NCBI RefSeq assembly: GCF_024195295.1
Contig: NZ_JAMFTH010000005.1
Span: forward strand, 214,420-278,419
DNA length: 64,000 nt
Direction of reading: 5' to 3'
Origin: Gilvimarinus xylanilyticus
Lineage (GTDB): Bacteria; Pseudomonadota; Gammaproteobacteria; Pseudomonadales; Cellvibrionaceae
Shown: positions 37,995 to 45,267 of the stretch, in pieces
Layout: each line of letters begins with the position of its first letter
How positions within the stretch are numbered: the stretch's first letter is position 1
Notes under the pieces: generated by a model
Databases searched by the model: none
Seen by the model: only the letters and a program-made list of their open reading frames with translations
What the model was told of the DNA's origin: nothing
Position numbers and translations under genes: made by a program

Positions 37995-38642
37995 ATGAGC
38001 AGTTCGTCCAACCGACGCGGTATTATCATCACGGTTTTGTGTTGCGTGGCATTTATGTCGCTGGTGGTAGCCGGAGTAGTGCACAAGCTGCTTAGCCCTC
38101 GGGTGATGACGCAGAGCGAATTGCAGCTTAACGGCGCTATCGTGTTCGATAAACCCCGCCGCTTTGAAGACTTTGAGTTACTCGATCAAAACGGCGAACC
38201 TTTTACCAAAGACGATTTAACCGGCCAGTGGTCGCTGCTGTTTTTTGGCTTTACCCACTGCCCGGATATCTGCCCCACCACCATGGCCGATATGGCGCGC
38301 CTAAAACAAAACCTGCCCGCCGACATTGCCGAACAAACTCAGGGCGTGCTGGTCAGCCTGGACCCGGCGCGCGACACCCCCGAGCTGCTTAACGATTACG
38401 TCGCCTATTTTGACCCCGAGTTTGTCGGCGTCACCGGCGATTTTCTGCAAATCCGCCGCTTTGCCAACCAGGTGAACGTCGCTTTTACCAAAGTCACCCA
38501 GGGCGACGACTACACCGTAGACCACTCGGGTAATATCGTTATAATTAACCCCTACGGCGATTACCACGGTTTTTTTAAGCCGCCGTTTGAGCTGGCAAAA
38601 TTAAAAGCCACTTATAGCTCAATCGTTACCCAATTCGATTAA
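37995..38642 (+). CDS. SCO1/SenC family copper chaperone
   Basis: 215 aa: N-terminal TM anchor (about 12-32) and a periplasmic thioredoxin-like domain. The copper motif CPDICPTTM and the distal His (in DDYTVDHSGNIVIINP) are both present, so metal binding should be intact. SCO proteins deliver copper or reduce the CuA cysteines in subunit II. It is the last gene of the cox assembly cluster. Confidence 0.94.
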   Translation: MSSSSNRRGIIITVLCCVAFMSLVVAGVVHKLLSPRVMTQSELQLNGAIVFDKPRRFEDFELLDQNGEPFTKDDLTGQWSLLFFGFTHCPDICPTTMADMARLKQNLPADIAEQTQGVLVSLDPARDTPELLNDYVAYFDPEFVGVTGDFLQIRRFANQVNVAFTKVTQGDDYTVDHSGNIVIINPYGDYHGFFKPPFELAKLKATYSSIVTQFD

Positions 38643-38673
38643 CAGCCTGTTAAACGACTTACCAAGGAAGGTT

Positions 38674-38961
38674 ATGAAGTCTTTCCCGTTATTGTTTTTA
38701 ATCCTGCTGAGTGGTTGCGTTGCCACGCCCAAAACCGTCCATGTGTACGACCCCGAGTGTGATATCCACGTGCGAAAAGCCACTCTGGAAGCCAATCAGT
38801 CTACTCTAATAAAAAATTGCACTAACGAGACTTGCGTCGGTGAGTTGGTCGGCGCCAGTGTTATCGGCACGGGTAGTGTGATTATATCCGGCAGCATTGT
38901 GGTGGTTTCCAATGTGGTCTACTGGATTGAGCGGGAGCAAAATTGCCGAGCGGTAGATTAG
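38674..38961 (+). CDS. Small lipoprotein, unknown function
   Basis: A 95-aa lipoprotein with lipobox LLSGC (C15). The mature part has six further cysteines or so (PECDIHV, KNCTNETCVG, EQNC) and a hydrophobic Gly/Val/Ile segment at about 55-82, so it may span or associate with a membrane. AAGGAAGG precedes the ATG. No named family is recognised. Cysteine spacing suggests disulphides in the periplasm. Confidence 0.75.
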   Translation: MKSFPLLFLILLSGCVATPKTVHVYDPECDIHVRKATLEANQSTLIKNCTNETCVGELVGASVIGTGSVIISGSIVVVSNVVYWIEREQNCRAVD

Positions 38962-39001
38962 GCGGTTCGCGCGTTAATAGACTCTTGGGGAAGTCTGTTT
39001 T

Positions 39002-39265
39002 CTATTCGTAATGCCCACCAATGGCGAAAATATAAATTGCCTGGTCGTCAAATTTATAAATCAGTCGATCTTTGTGCGAGATGCGTTTCGACCAAAAGCC
39101 GGTAAGGTTATGTCGAAGCTGCTCGGGCTTACCCATTCCTTTGCCCTGATCTTCGCGCAGCATTTCTTTAAGTATCTTGCACAGGGCTTTGTGCAACTAT
39201 TTATCCTTTGCGCGAAGCGCTTCGTAGGTTTCCCAGGTTCTGCCTTCAAATACCAGTGATCTCAT
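39002..39265 (-). pseudogene. yoeB: YoeB/Txe family toxin with internal amber codon
   Basis: The frame starts at an ATG (39263-39265) that overlaps the antitoxin's end and reads MRSLVFEGRTWETYEALRAK, then D-K, then TAG at codon 23 (39199-39197), then LHKALCKILKEMLRED and on to a proper C terminus ending FAIGGHYE. Without the stop it would be a full 87-residue-length YoeB mRNA interferase, including RLIYKFDD and the terminal HY. The site is one base from a sense codon (AAG, CAG or GAG would read through). A TTG right after the stop could permit a 64-residue re-started fragment lacking the N-terminal helix. Most likely the toxin is inactivated while the antitoxin stays intact. Confidence 0.88.
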
Positions 39266-39518
39266 CCATTTCCTCACTGCTGGGACTATAGTCTTGTCCC
39301 CGTGTATGGGTCTGCGCAGACTCTGCGATTTGCTGCATCAAACTGGAGTTTTGTAGCACGTACAGGGTTTCCTGCTCCCGCTCCCAGTCATCGGCGCTCA
39401 TGACCACAAAAGCTTCGCCGGCCCGTCGGGTTACCTTGAGCGGGGTGTGGTTACTAATTGCCTGATCGACAAAGGTTTTTAGCTTATCTCTAAACTGATT
39501 GACACTGACCGTATCCAT
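39246..39518 (-). CDS. yefM: YefM family antitoxin (Phd/YefM)
   Basis: 90 aa from the ATG at 39518 (MDTVSVNQFRDKLKTFVDQA), the standard YefM start; the open frame extends 20 codons upstream without YefM-like sequence. The N-terminal Phd/YefM DNA-binding fold includes TPLKVTRRAGEAFVVMSADDWEREQETLYVLQN, and the C-terminal toxin-binding tail is acidic (EEMDEITGI). Its stop overlaps the yoeB start by 20 bp, as in normal yefM-yoeB operons. Intact, although its toxin partner carries a nonsense codon. Confidence 0.93.
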   Translation of the reverse strand: MDTVSVNQFRDKLKTFVDQAISNHTPLKVTRRAGEAFVVMSADDWEREQETLYVLQNSSLMQQIAESAQTHTRGQDYSPSSEEMDEITGI

Positions 39519-39624
39519 AAAAGGTACCAAAAGTACGGGGTTTCCGTTCATAATGGGGCGTTGTATAAAATTTAGCAACCAGACGCTCTGGTATTACACC
39601 AGGGCAACCTAAGCTCAGAAAGGT

Positions 39625-40008
39625 TTAATTACGTTCTTCCAGATGTTTTCTGAGTATTCGGGTATTGCGTGTATTGGCCTTAAAATAGGCATCAAAAATA
39701 TCGCCCACCAGTGGCACCAGCCCCCCGAAGAAGTCGATGGCCATGTTGGTGGCAATCTTAACCTTTACCCCTGTACTGGCGCCGGCGCGCTGGGCTTCAA
39801 GCAGTACATAGCTCGACAGCAACAAACCGGCAAAATCGCCAATAAACGGTACCAAGCCAATAATGGCCTCAAAGCCCACGCGAAAGCCGATAAGAGGAAT
39901 GCGTACACTACTGTCCATCAAGCGGCTGAATTTGTCCAGCCGCGCCAAAATGGCCTGTTGCTCAGCGCGCTGCGTGGCCTGAGTTTTTTCCTCCACTGAG
40001 TCGTTCAC
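39625..40008 (-). CDS. DUF4112 family membrane protein
   Basis: A 127-aa protein with LDKFSRLMDSSVRIPLIGFRVGFEAIIGLVPFIGDF and FFGGLVPLVGDIFDAYFKANTRN, the two repeated Pro-Gly-Asp elements of DUF4112. Two hydrophobic stretches suggest membrane association. It begins with GTG 3 bp after the DsbA-like gene's stop, so the two are cotranscribed. Function is unknown. Confidence 0.88.
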   Translation of the reverse strand: MNDSVEEKTQATQRAEQQAILARLDKFSRLMDSSVRIPLIGFRVGFEAIIGLVPFIGDFAGLLLSSYVLLEAQRAGASTGVKVKIATNMAIDFFGGLVPLVGDIFDAYFKANTRNTRILRKHLEERN

Positions 40009-40011
40009 CGC

Positions 40012-40674
40012 TTAACCTTTCTCCGCTTGGTCTGCTTCGGCGCTAATGTCTTTAAAGGCCTGTGCCAGGGTGGCGGGCTCCTGCGCGCCCGAGATTAAAT
40101 ACTTCTGGTTGATAATAAACGCAGGCACCGCCGTTACGCCCGCCTGCTGGTATCGGGTTTCGTCCTCGCGCACCGTTTGAGCGTATTGATCAGATGCTAA
40201 TACCGCGCGGGCGGCGTCTTTATCCAATCCTACCTGCGCGATACACGCTAACAGAACCTCGGGCTGGGAAACATCTTCGGCGCGGCCAAAGTAGGCCTCA
40301 AACAGCGCCTGTTTCATCTCGGTCTGTTTGCCTTGCTCGCCCGCCCATTTCACCAGCCGGTGGGCGTCAAAGGTGCTGCAGGTGTAGCGCTCTTGCAGCT
40401 TGTCAAAGTTGACCCCCAGGCCCGTGGCAATTTGAATCATCTCGTCCTGGGTGGCGCGCACGTCTTCTTCGCTGCGGCCGTATTTGCGCGCCAGGGCGGG
40501 CAGTATGTGTTCACCTTCGCCGCTGTGCTCGGGGTTTAGCTCAAAGGCGTGCCATTGCACGTTAAATTCGTACTCGGGGCTCAGCTGTTGCATGGCCTTT
40601 TCCAGGCGGGCGTAGCCAATGGCGCACCAGGGGCAGGCGATGTCGGAGACTATGTCTATTTGGATGTTGGGCAT
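40012..40674 (-). CDS. DsbA-family oxidoreductase, FrnE-like
   Basis: A 220-aa cytoplasmic thioredoxin-fold protein with the active site CPWC in SDIACPWCAIG and the long helical insertion typical of FrnE or 2-hydroxychromene-2-carboxylate isomerase-like proteins. VTAVPAFIINQKYLISGAQ is the cis-proline region. No signal peptide, so it acts in the cytosol, probably on disulphides under oxidative stress. AGGACACCCC precedes the ATG. Cotranscribed with the DUF4112 gene. Confidence 0.92.
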   Translation of the reverse strand: MPNIQIDIVSDIACPWCAIGYARLEKAMQQLSPEYEFNVQWHAFELNPEHSGEGEHILPALARKYGRSEEDVRATQDEMIQIATGLGVNFDKLQERYTCSTFDAHRLVKWAGEQGKQTEMKQALFEAYFGRAEDVSQPEVLLACIAQVGLDKDAARAVLASDQYAQTVREDETRYQQAGVTAVPAFIINQKYLISGAQEPATLAQAFKDISAEADQAEKG

Positions 40675-40789
40675 GGGGTGTCCTGTTGCGTTGGGTGGCT
40701 TTATAGCCTTAGGTGGGGATGGTTTGGGGTTTTTTCACCCGTTTGATGGGTATTAGATGGTTGTTTTCGTAATTCTCGCCCTCTTTCGC

Positions 40790-41050
40790 CGGGCGGGGCG
40801 AAGCGTTTTATAGGCCCGTGTCGCCGGGCGTTGCGAGGTACTTTTGGTCTTGGCCAAAAGTACCCAAAAGCCGCGCCCCAACATCTGGCCCTGCGGGTCC
40901 CCTCATTCCAATCGATTTTAGCGGGCCGTATCGACAGGCCGTCCTTGGCCTGACGATACTTGCGCAAACGTCCTGTTTGCTTACCCCCTAAAATCGATTT
41001 CCATTCGGCCTAGATGTAAACGGGGCAAAAAAGCAGTGCTTCGTAGCTAA
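40790..41050. repeat. Dispersed-repeat-like intergenic block with hairpins
   Basis: This block lacks a real gene but is full of symmetric segments: GGTACTTTTGG (40837-40847) with CCAAAAGTACC (40854-40864), AATCGATTTTAG (40910-40921) with CTAAAATCGATT (40988-40999), and GCAAAC/GTTTGC around 40970. The pattern GGTACTTTTGG..CCAAAAGTACCCAAAA followed by CGCGCCCC..CTGCGGGTCCCCTC is one I recall from dispersed intergenic repeats in other gammaproteobacteria, but I cannot check this. Open frames across it encode Arg/Pro-rich, non-protein-like peptides. Confidence 0.55.
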
Positions 41051-41093
41051 GTTGAGTCCATCGGGCCTAAAGAGGCAAAGCCTTGCTCTAGCG

Positions 41094-41121
41094 TCAGACC
41101 TCCGACATCAGACGTCCGACG
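41094..41121. repeat. Two tandem copies of a 14-bp motif
   Basis: TCAGACCTCCGACA (41094-41107) is followed by TCAGACGTCCGACG (41108-41121). A third copy, TCAGACGTCGGACG, occurs at 63902-63915 after the fucose cluster. The shared unit suggests a dispersed intergenic motif in this genome. Confidence 0.6.
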
Positions 41122-41146
41122 TTAGCCCGTTGCAAAACGGGCTAAC
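41121..41146. repeat. Perfect 11-bp hairpin
   Basis: GTTAGCCCGTT and AACGGGCTAAC pair perfectly around a GCAA loop. No T-run follows on either strand and the nearest genes are more than 100 bp away, so a terminator role is not clear. It abuts the 14-bp motif and may be a boundary of the repeat block. Confidence 0.6.
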
Positions 41147-41271
41147 GCATGGCACTATTTTCCTCATCAAACATGCGTTTATTGTTGTCACGCAGTACAA
41201 CTATAAATCAGTGGCGTAGCCAGGAGGCCAGGAGGCTGGGAGTGGGACAGGGCAGTACTAAGAGTTGACGC

Positions 41272-41502
41272 ATGCCCTTCTTTTTCAGATTCCGTGTTGT
41301 TCGTTTTTCAGGGGAAACCCTTGAACACCGCGCGTTAGAGTTCTTGGAGTTAACTAAAAAAGCCATTATTTTCAGTGAGTTGATTGTATCTTTCGACAAG
41401 TTAGGTAGATTCGCTGAATGCGGTATTAGTGCGTCTGAGTCGCATGAATTAGCTGTTAACTTTGCCTCCATTTGCCATTTTTATCGTTCGGGAAAGGTAT
41501 GA
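41272..41502 (+). CDS. Small protein translationally coupled to DUF4062 gene
   Basis: A 76-aa open frame whose stop overlaps the next start (ATGA at 41499-41502). The sequence is plausibly helical, with LEFLELTKKAIIFSELIVSFDKLGRFAECG and then HELAVNFASICHFYRSGKV, and it has the lower GC of the DUF4062 gene. The ribosome site is weak (aagagttgacgc before the ATG). I do not recognise a family. The overlap and matching composition suggest a two-gene operon with the DUF4062 protein; an artefact open frame remains possible. Confidence 0.5.
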   Translation: MPFFFRFRVVRFSGETLEHRALEFLELTKKAIIFSELIVSFDKLGRFAECGISASESHELAVNFASICHFYRSGKV

Positions 41503-42548
41503 CTAAGAAGTATCAGGTTTTTGTTAGTTCAACTTATGAAGATCTCAAGGATGAACGAGATCAAATAATCAAAGCCATACTTGAAATGGGGCATATCCCT
41601 GTCGGTATGGAAATGTTTAGCGCAGCTGACGAAGAGCAGTGGAAAATCATAAAACGGCAGATTGATGAATCTGACTACTATGTAGTCGCAGTGGCTCACA
41701 AATACGGTTCTGTAACCGAGGAGGGAATCAGCTACACGGAAAAAGAGTATGACTATGCAGCTGAAATTGGAGTTCCTGTTCTCGGGTTTGTTATAGATGG
41801 AAGTGCATCATGGCCTTCGAACTTAATGGAGGACTCGGCCGATAGGAGGGCTTCTCTTGAGGCATTTAAAGATAAAATAAAAGGTAGGCTCGTAAACTTC
41901 TGGAATGGGAAAGACGACTTGCACGCGAAAGTCTCTATTTCCTTGATGAAGTCTATCTCCACGAACCCACGTACCGGCTGGGTAAGATCAGATGAAGTTG
42001 TGGGGCCGGATCTGATAAAGGAATTAACGCGTCTAAGTACTGAAAACTCTTCATTACGAAAAGAGCTCTCGATTCTTCAAGAAGAAAAGCGCAAGGCTGA
42101 ACGAGAGAGTGACGTAAAAGGGGAGCTCTTTGACACCTTGCGAAAGAATAAAGTCGATGTGTATGTTTGGATGGATGGTGATGAGAATTGGGGAGATCCA
42201 ATCGAAGGTAGTTTGCTGGGGGTTTTTCAGGCTATAGCACCCAACTTAATGGTGGAGAATGATTTTGAGAACATTGGTAGAGATATCGCTCTTAGATATA
42301 AAGGTGTAAATTATAGGCAATGGTTTCCAGTTCCCAAAAACCTAATTAGTCATTGGTTAGCGGATTTGGCATCGCTCGACCTTATAGAGCCCTCCAAAAA
42401 GAAACACCCTGTAAGCGACAAAACGGATTATTGGTCGCTATCTAAAGAGGGTCGATCATTCTTGAAAAAACTAAGGAAAATTCAGTTGGAGAGGGGGCTG
42501 GTCGAAAAAGAAAAGCCAGAGAATGAAGCCTCTCCACCAGAAAGTTAA
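41499..42548 (+). CDS. DUF4062 domain protein with coiled coil and C-terminal winged-helix-like region
   Basis: 349 aa from the ATG at 41499 (GGGAAAGG upstream). The N-terminal 90 residues (YQVFVSSTYEDLKDERDQII, PVGMEMFSAADEEQWK, and DYYVVAVAHKYGS with GISYTEKEYDYA) are a clear DUF4062, a Rossmann-like fold related to TIR and nucleoside deoxyribosyltransferase domains. A coiled coil follows (about 170-215, LSTENSSLRKELSILQEEKRKAERE), then a region of about 130 residues with LADLASLDLIEPS and DYWSLSKEGRSFLKKL that resembles a winged helix. DUF4062 is often found in signalling, STAND and suspected defence proteins. The gene is AT-richer than its neighbours and lies by a transposase remnant, pointing to horizontal acquisition. 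Function is unproven. Confidence 0.88.
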   Translation: MTKKYQVFVSSTYEDLKDERDQIIKAILEMGHIPVGMEMFSAADEEQWKIIKRQIDESDYYVVAVAHKYGSVTEEGISYTEKEYDYAAEIGVPVLGFVIDGSASWPSNLMEDSADRRASLEAFKDKIKGRLVNFWNGKDDLHAKVSISLMKSISTNPRTGWVRSDEVVGPDLIKELTRLSTENSSLRKELSILQEEKRKAERESDVKGELFDTLRKNKVDVYVWMDGDENWGDPIEGSLLGVFQAIAPNLMVENDFENIGRDIALRYKGVNYRQWFPVPKNLISHWLADLASLDLIEPSKKKHPVSDKTDYWSLSKEGRSFLKKLRKIQLERGLVEKEKPENEASPPES

Positions 42549-42825
42549 GGGTCAGATACCCTCTTGAAAATCAAGATCCGAAAGTGGAATTTTCGCATTA
42601 AAATGGGTTTCTGACTTTACTACGCCGTAGATCATGTGAACCAAATAAATAGGACACCCACAGTCTAAAGAAGCTTAGTTATTCTTGGCCGGTTCAAAAA
42701 CGGTTTTATGTTCTTGAGCCATTGCAGCTTGAGCTAATGGGGAATCTGATCAAATCACGCAATTTCAAACATGCCGGTCCGTGCCCTGGGTTCATCCGGC
42801 AGGAATTTCTATGGAGGGTAAGTAT
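42549..42825. other. AT-rich non-coding spacer beside the transposase remnant
   Basis: 277 bp without a credible gene. It contains GGACACCCA at 42652-42660, matched in inverse orientation by TGGGTGTCC at 43196-43204 on the far side of the transposase remnant, which may be an IS-boundary trace. Confidence 0.5.
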
Positions 42826-43209
42826 TTAGCCAGTCGTGGGGTACAGCCTTCGGCAGTTTCGCATACCATGTATCCAGTTTAGGTTTAATACGTCGCAAAG
42901 TTCGGTAACCTTGGCGATTGGTCCGATGGCTCGGCCAAAGCGTCTCTCGATATGGCAGCAGGTGTCCAGCCAGTCTTTGGCGGGCAGCCCGAGCCGATCA
43001 AGTATGTTGGGAAGTCGATCGCTAATAGCCCCACGTTTGTCGCCTCGAATGGCTCGGCCGGTCCAGTCTACAAGCTCCAGGTAATCGGTCAGGTCAAATG
43101 GAATATTGTGTGCCTGGTGATCATTATGTTCATTCCCCGAGAACGGTAAACGCTCGGCGAGGCGTAAGGGTTCTTTCGGATCGTTATCAAATTTATGGGT
43201 GTCCCGTTT
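42826..43209 (-). pseudogene. C-terminal remnant of a Y1 (IS200/REP-associated-like) transposase
   Basis: Translating the minus strand from about 43209 gives DTHKFDNDPKEPLRLAERL, then PFSGNEHN, IPFDLTDYLELVDWTGRAI, RGDKRGAISDRLPNILDRL and WLDTCCHIERRFGRAIG, ending in LYPTTG and a TAA at 42828-42826. The DYLELVDWTGRxxRxDKRGxI block is characteristic of the C-terminal extension of a common group of IS200-type (Y1) transposases in gammaproteobacteria. The catalytic HUH and tyrosine N-terminal part is absent, and upstream the frame soon hits a stop, so this is a dead fragment. Confidence 0.78.
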
Positions 43210-43474
43210 TAAAAATGGAAAAAATAGAAGCTAAGGGATTTTACTTCACTCATTCCCCTTTGCTTTATCACAAACCATTCACCACATCCGGCATCGCGCT
43301 AGCATCTACTGTGGCTGGTACAAAACCTGCTTTATTGGTGTTCTCAAGTATAATTTGCTCTAAAACACGCCCTTAGCAGCGCCAAGAGAGCAAGAATCAC
43401 AATCTTAGCCGCGCTTTTGACAATTTGGCGGGCGATTTAGGGTTTTAAGCCAATCAAGCAAAAGGTGAATACGC
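43210..43474. other. Non-coding AT-rich spacer upstream of the DUF2959 gene
   Basis: 265 bp with no open frame that looks protein-like. The last 30 bp carry the ribosome site (AAAAGGTG) of the downstream gene. Nothing else is apparent. Confidence 0.5.
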
Positions 43475-44119
43475 ATGTTAATGAATCGTTGGTTTCTTAG
43501 TTCTTTTCTGGTCGTGAGTCTGGCAGGTTGTCAGTCGGTGTATTACGGGGCGATGGAGAAGGCGGGGGTTCATAAGCGCGATATTATGATTGACCGCGTG
43601 GAGTCGGCGCAGGAGTCACAGACTGATGCCAAAGAGCAGTTCGAGTCTGCGCTGGAGCAGTATCAATCGATTGTGACGATTGAAGATCAGGACTTAGTAG
43701 AGCGCTACGAGAAGCTCAACGACGAATACGAGGACAGTAAAGCGGCGGCCGAAAAGGTGTCTGAGCGAATTAATTCGGTGGAAGATGTTTCAGAGGCGCT
43801 GTTCGATGAGTGGGAAGATGAGATTGATTTGTACAGTAATGCTAACCTAAAGCGCCAAAGTGAAGCCAAGCTGCGTCAGACCAAAAAGCAATACGAGAAA
43901 CTGATTACGGCTATGCGCAGCGCAGAGTCTCGCATGGACCCCGTGTTACAAGTGTTTCAAGATCAGGTCTTATTCCTGAAACATAACTTGAACGCCCGTG
44001 CGATTGACTCGCTGCAGGGTGAGCTGGGAAATGTAAACACTGAGGTTGCCGGGCTTATTAGAGAGATGGAAAAATCCATTGCCGAGTCGGAAGCGTTTAT
44101 TAGCAGCCTTAAGAATTAA
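43475..44119 (+). CDS. DUF2959 lipoprotein, coiled coil
   Basis: A 214-aa exported protein. The lipobox is LAGC (C19) followed by QSVYYGAMEKAGVHKRDIMIDRVESAQESQTDAKEQF, the conserved start of DUF2959. The rest is almost entirely coiled-coil helix rich in Glu, Lys and Gln to the end (EKSIAESEAFISSLKN). Function unknown; such proteins are lipid-anchored in the periplasm. AAGGTG lies about 7 nt before the ATG; a second in-frame ATG two codons on is also possible. Confidence 0.9.
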   Translation: MLMNRWFLSSFLVVSLAGCQSVYYGAMEKAGVHKRDIMIDRVESAQESQTDAKEQFESALEQYQSIVTIEDQDLVERYEKLNDEYEDSKAAAEKVSERINSVEDVSEALFDEWEDEIDLYSNANLKRQSEAKLRQTKKQYEKLITAMRSAESRMDPVLQVFQDQVLFLKHNLNARAIDSLQGELGNVNTEVAGLIREMEKSIAESEAFISSLKN

Positions 44120-44252
44120 CAGGTAATCTTTACTGGCGCCGCCATGAAATATATGGGTATTCCAGTTAAGCGCTTCGCAGTTAACGAGAGATATTGCAAT
44201 ATTGGAAGAAACTCTCTAGATTCACCCCGAATCAGAATCGGAGGACTAGGTC

Positions 44253-44639
44253 GTGAAAAAATGCCTTATGTTCGTAACAATTTTAGTTTCTATGCTGGTT
44301 ACTACCGGCATTACTTATGCGGAGGAAAATTCAGTGCGTCACATCGTTGTTTTTAAATACAAAGAAGGGGCTACCCAAGAACAAATTCAGACCATTACCG
44401 ACGCGTTTAGCCAGCTGCCGGAAAAAATTCCCGGTATTGTTGATTTTGAGCATGGTGAAAACAACAGCCCGGAAGGGTTGAATAAGGGCTTTAATCACGT
44501 TTACGTGGTTACATTCGACAGTGAAAAGTCCAGGGACGAGTATCTGCCCCACCCGGAACATAAGAAGTTCGGAGAGCTGCTAGGGGATATGGATATTCTG
44601 GAAGACGCATTTGTCATTGACTATTCACTGGATAAGTAG
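44253..44639 (+). CDS. Exported Dabb (stress-responsive A/B barrel) protein
   Basis: 128 aa starting with GTG at 44253, supported by CGGAGGA 7 nt upstream. Residues 1-23 form a signal peptide (to TYAEE), followed by a Dabb ferredoxin-like barrel: VRHIVVFKYKEGATQEQIQTI, FEHGENNSPEGLNKGFNHVYVVTF, and YLPHPEHKKFGELL. Dabb proteins are small dimers with varied or unknown ligands; export is less usual. It is followed by an unrecognised small gene. Confidence 0.88.
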   Translation: MKKCLMFVTILVSMLVTTGITYAEENSVRHIVVFKYKEGATQEQIQTITDAFSQLPEKIPGIVDFEHGENNSPEGLNKGFNHVYVVTFDSEKSRDEYLPHPEHKKFGELLGDMDILEDAFVIDYSLDK

Positions 44640-44718
44640 GCTTTTTTCTTCGAAGCGCCGACAGTAATGTATGAATATCTGATCCGAATCAAGTTTGGTT
44701 AACTCTATCTATTTAAAA

Positions 44719-44743
44719 TACCCCCTAGTATCAAAAGGGGGTA
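44719..44743 (+). promoter_or_regulatory. Hairpin masking the ribosome site of the 97-aa gene
   Basis: TACCCCCT (44719-44726) and AGGGGGTA (44736-44743) form a perfect 8-bp stem around the loop AGTATCAAA. The Shine-Dalgarno AGGGGG of the gene at 44747 lies wholly in the 3' arm, 3 nt before the ATG region. The folded mRNA would hide it, as in RNA thermometers or other translational switches. No T-run follows, so a terminator for the preceding gene is unlikely. Confidence 0.65.
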
Positions 44744-44746
44744 AAC

Positions 44747-45040
44747 ATGTCCTACAAAAAAATGGCGGGTACCTGCGCTGTATTTATCGATGAGAATGAT
44801 CCTAACAGCTCTGCCCAGGAGCGCGATGGATTAACCTGGTCGGCGGAGGAGTTGCATGTGTCTGACATACCCGAGCAGTTAACTCGCAAAGCGCCGATGC
44901 AGAATAGCTTGTCGCTGGAGGGGTTGGAGGATTACGATCCGCCCAGTCATGGTGATGTGCGTTTAATGCAGTGTATCAATTCTGATTTTGTGTATATCGT
45001 GACTGTTAAAGCCTGGGTGCAGTATCAAAGCTGCAATTAA
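44747..45040 (+). CDS. Small soluble protein, unknown function
   Basis: A 97-aa protein with no signal peptide or membrane segment and no recognised family. The sequence is acidic and polar (IDENDPNSSAQERDGLTWSAEELHVSDIP), with a C-terminal beta-rich end (CINSDFVYIVTVKAWVQYQSCN) containing two cysteines. A strong AGGGGG ribosome site lies just upstream, inside a hairpin. It ends before a bidirectional terminator shared with the nuclease gene. Confidence 0.68.
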   Translation: MSYKKMAGTCAVFIDENDPNSSAQERDGLTWSAEELHVSDIPEQLTRKAPMQNSLSLEGLEDYDPPSHGDVRLMQCINSDFVYIVTVKAWVQYQSCN

Positions 45041-45226
45041 CCCGGTGGTAGTATATGCCGGGTTAATAGGCGGTGCAGGGATGCACCGCCATGAGCCGAA
45101 GGTTCATGCGAGCCCTAAAAATCCAGGGTTTTCGCACAAAGCCGCCTGATTTTTAGGGCGAAGGGTAAATAGATCAGGCCGATCTATTTATCCACCAAGT
45201 TAATAGTTAAGCGACCCGCATAAATT

Positions 45227-45256
45227 AAACCGCCAGCGCTTTAACGCTGGCGGTTT
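45227..45256. terminator. Bidirectional terminator between the 97-aa gene and exeM-like gene
   Basis: AAACCGCCAGCG and CGCTGGCGGTTT form a perfect 12-bp stem with loop CTTTAA. TTTGTTCTT follows on the plus strand and GGTTTAATTTA on the minus strand. Converging genes end on both sides. Confidence 0.85.
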
Positions 45257-45267
45257 GTTCTTACGGG

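Noticed and set aside
40701..40967. 88-codon minus-strand open frame over the repeat block
   Set aside because: Arg/Pro-rich translation of a hairpin-rich non-coding repeat, not a protein.
41121..41146. Perfect hairpin considered as an intrinsic terminator
   Set aside because: No T-run follows on either strand and no gene ends near it.
44144..44356. 70-codon open frame upstream of and overlapping the Dabb gene
   Set aside because: It lacks a ribosome site, and the well-supported GTG start of the Dabb gene lies inside it in another frame.
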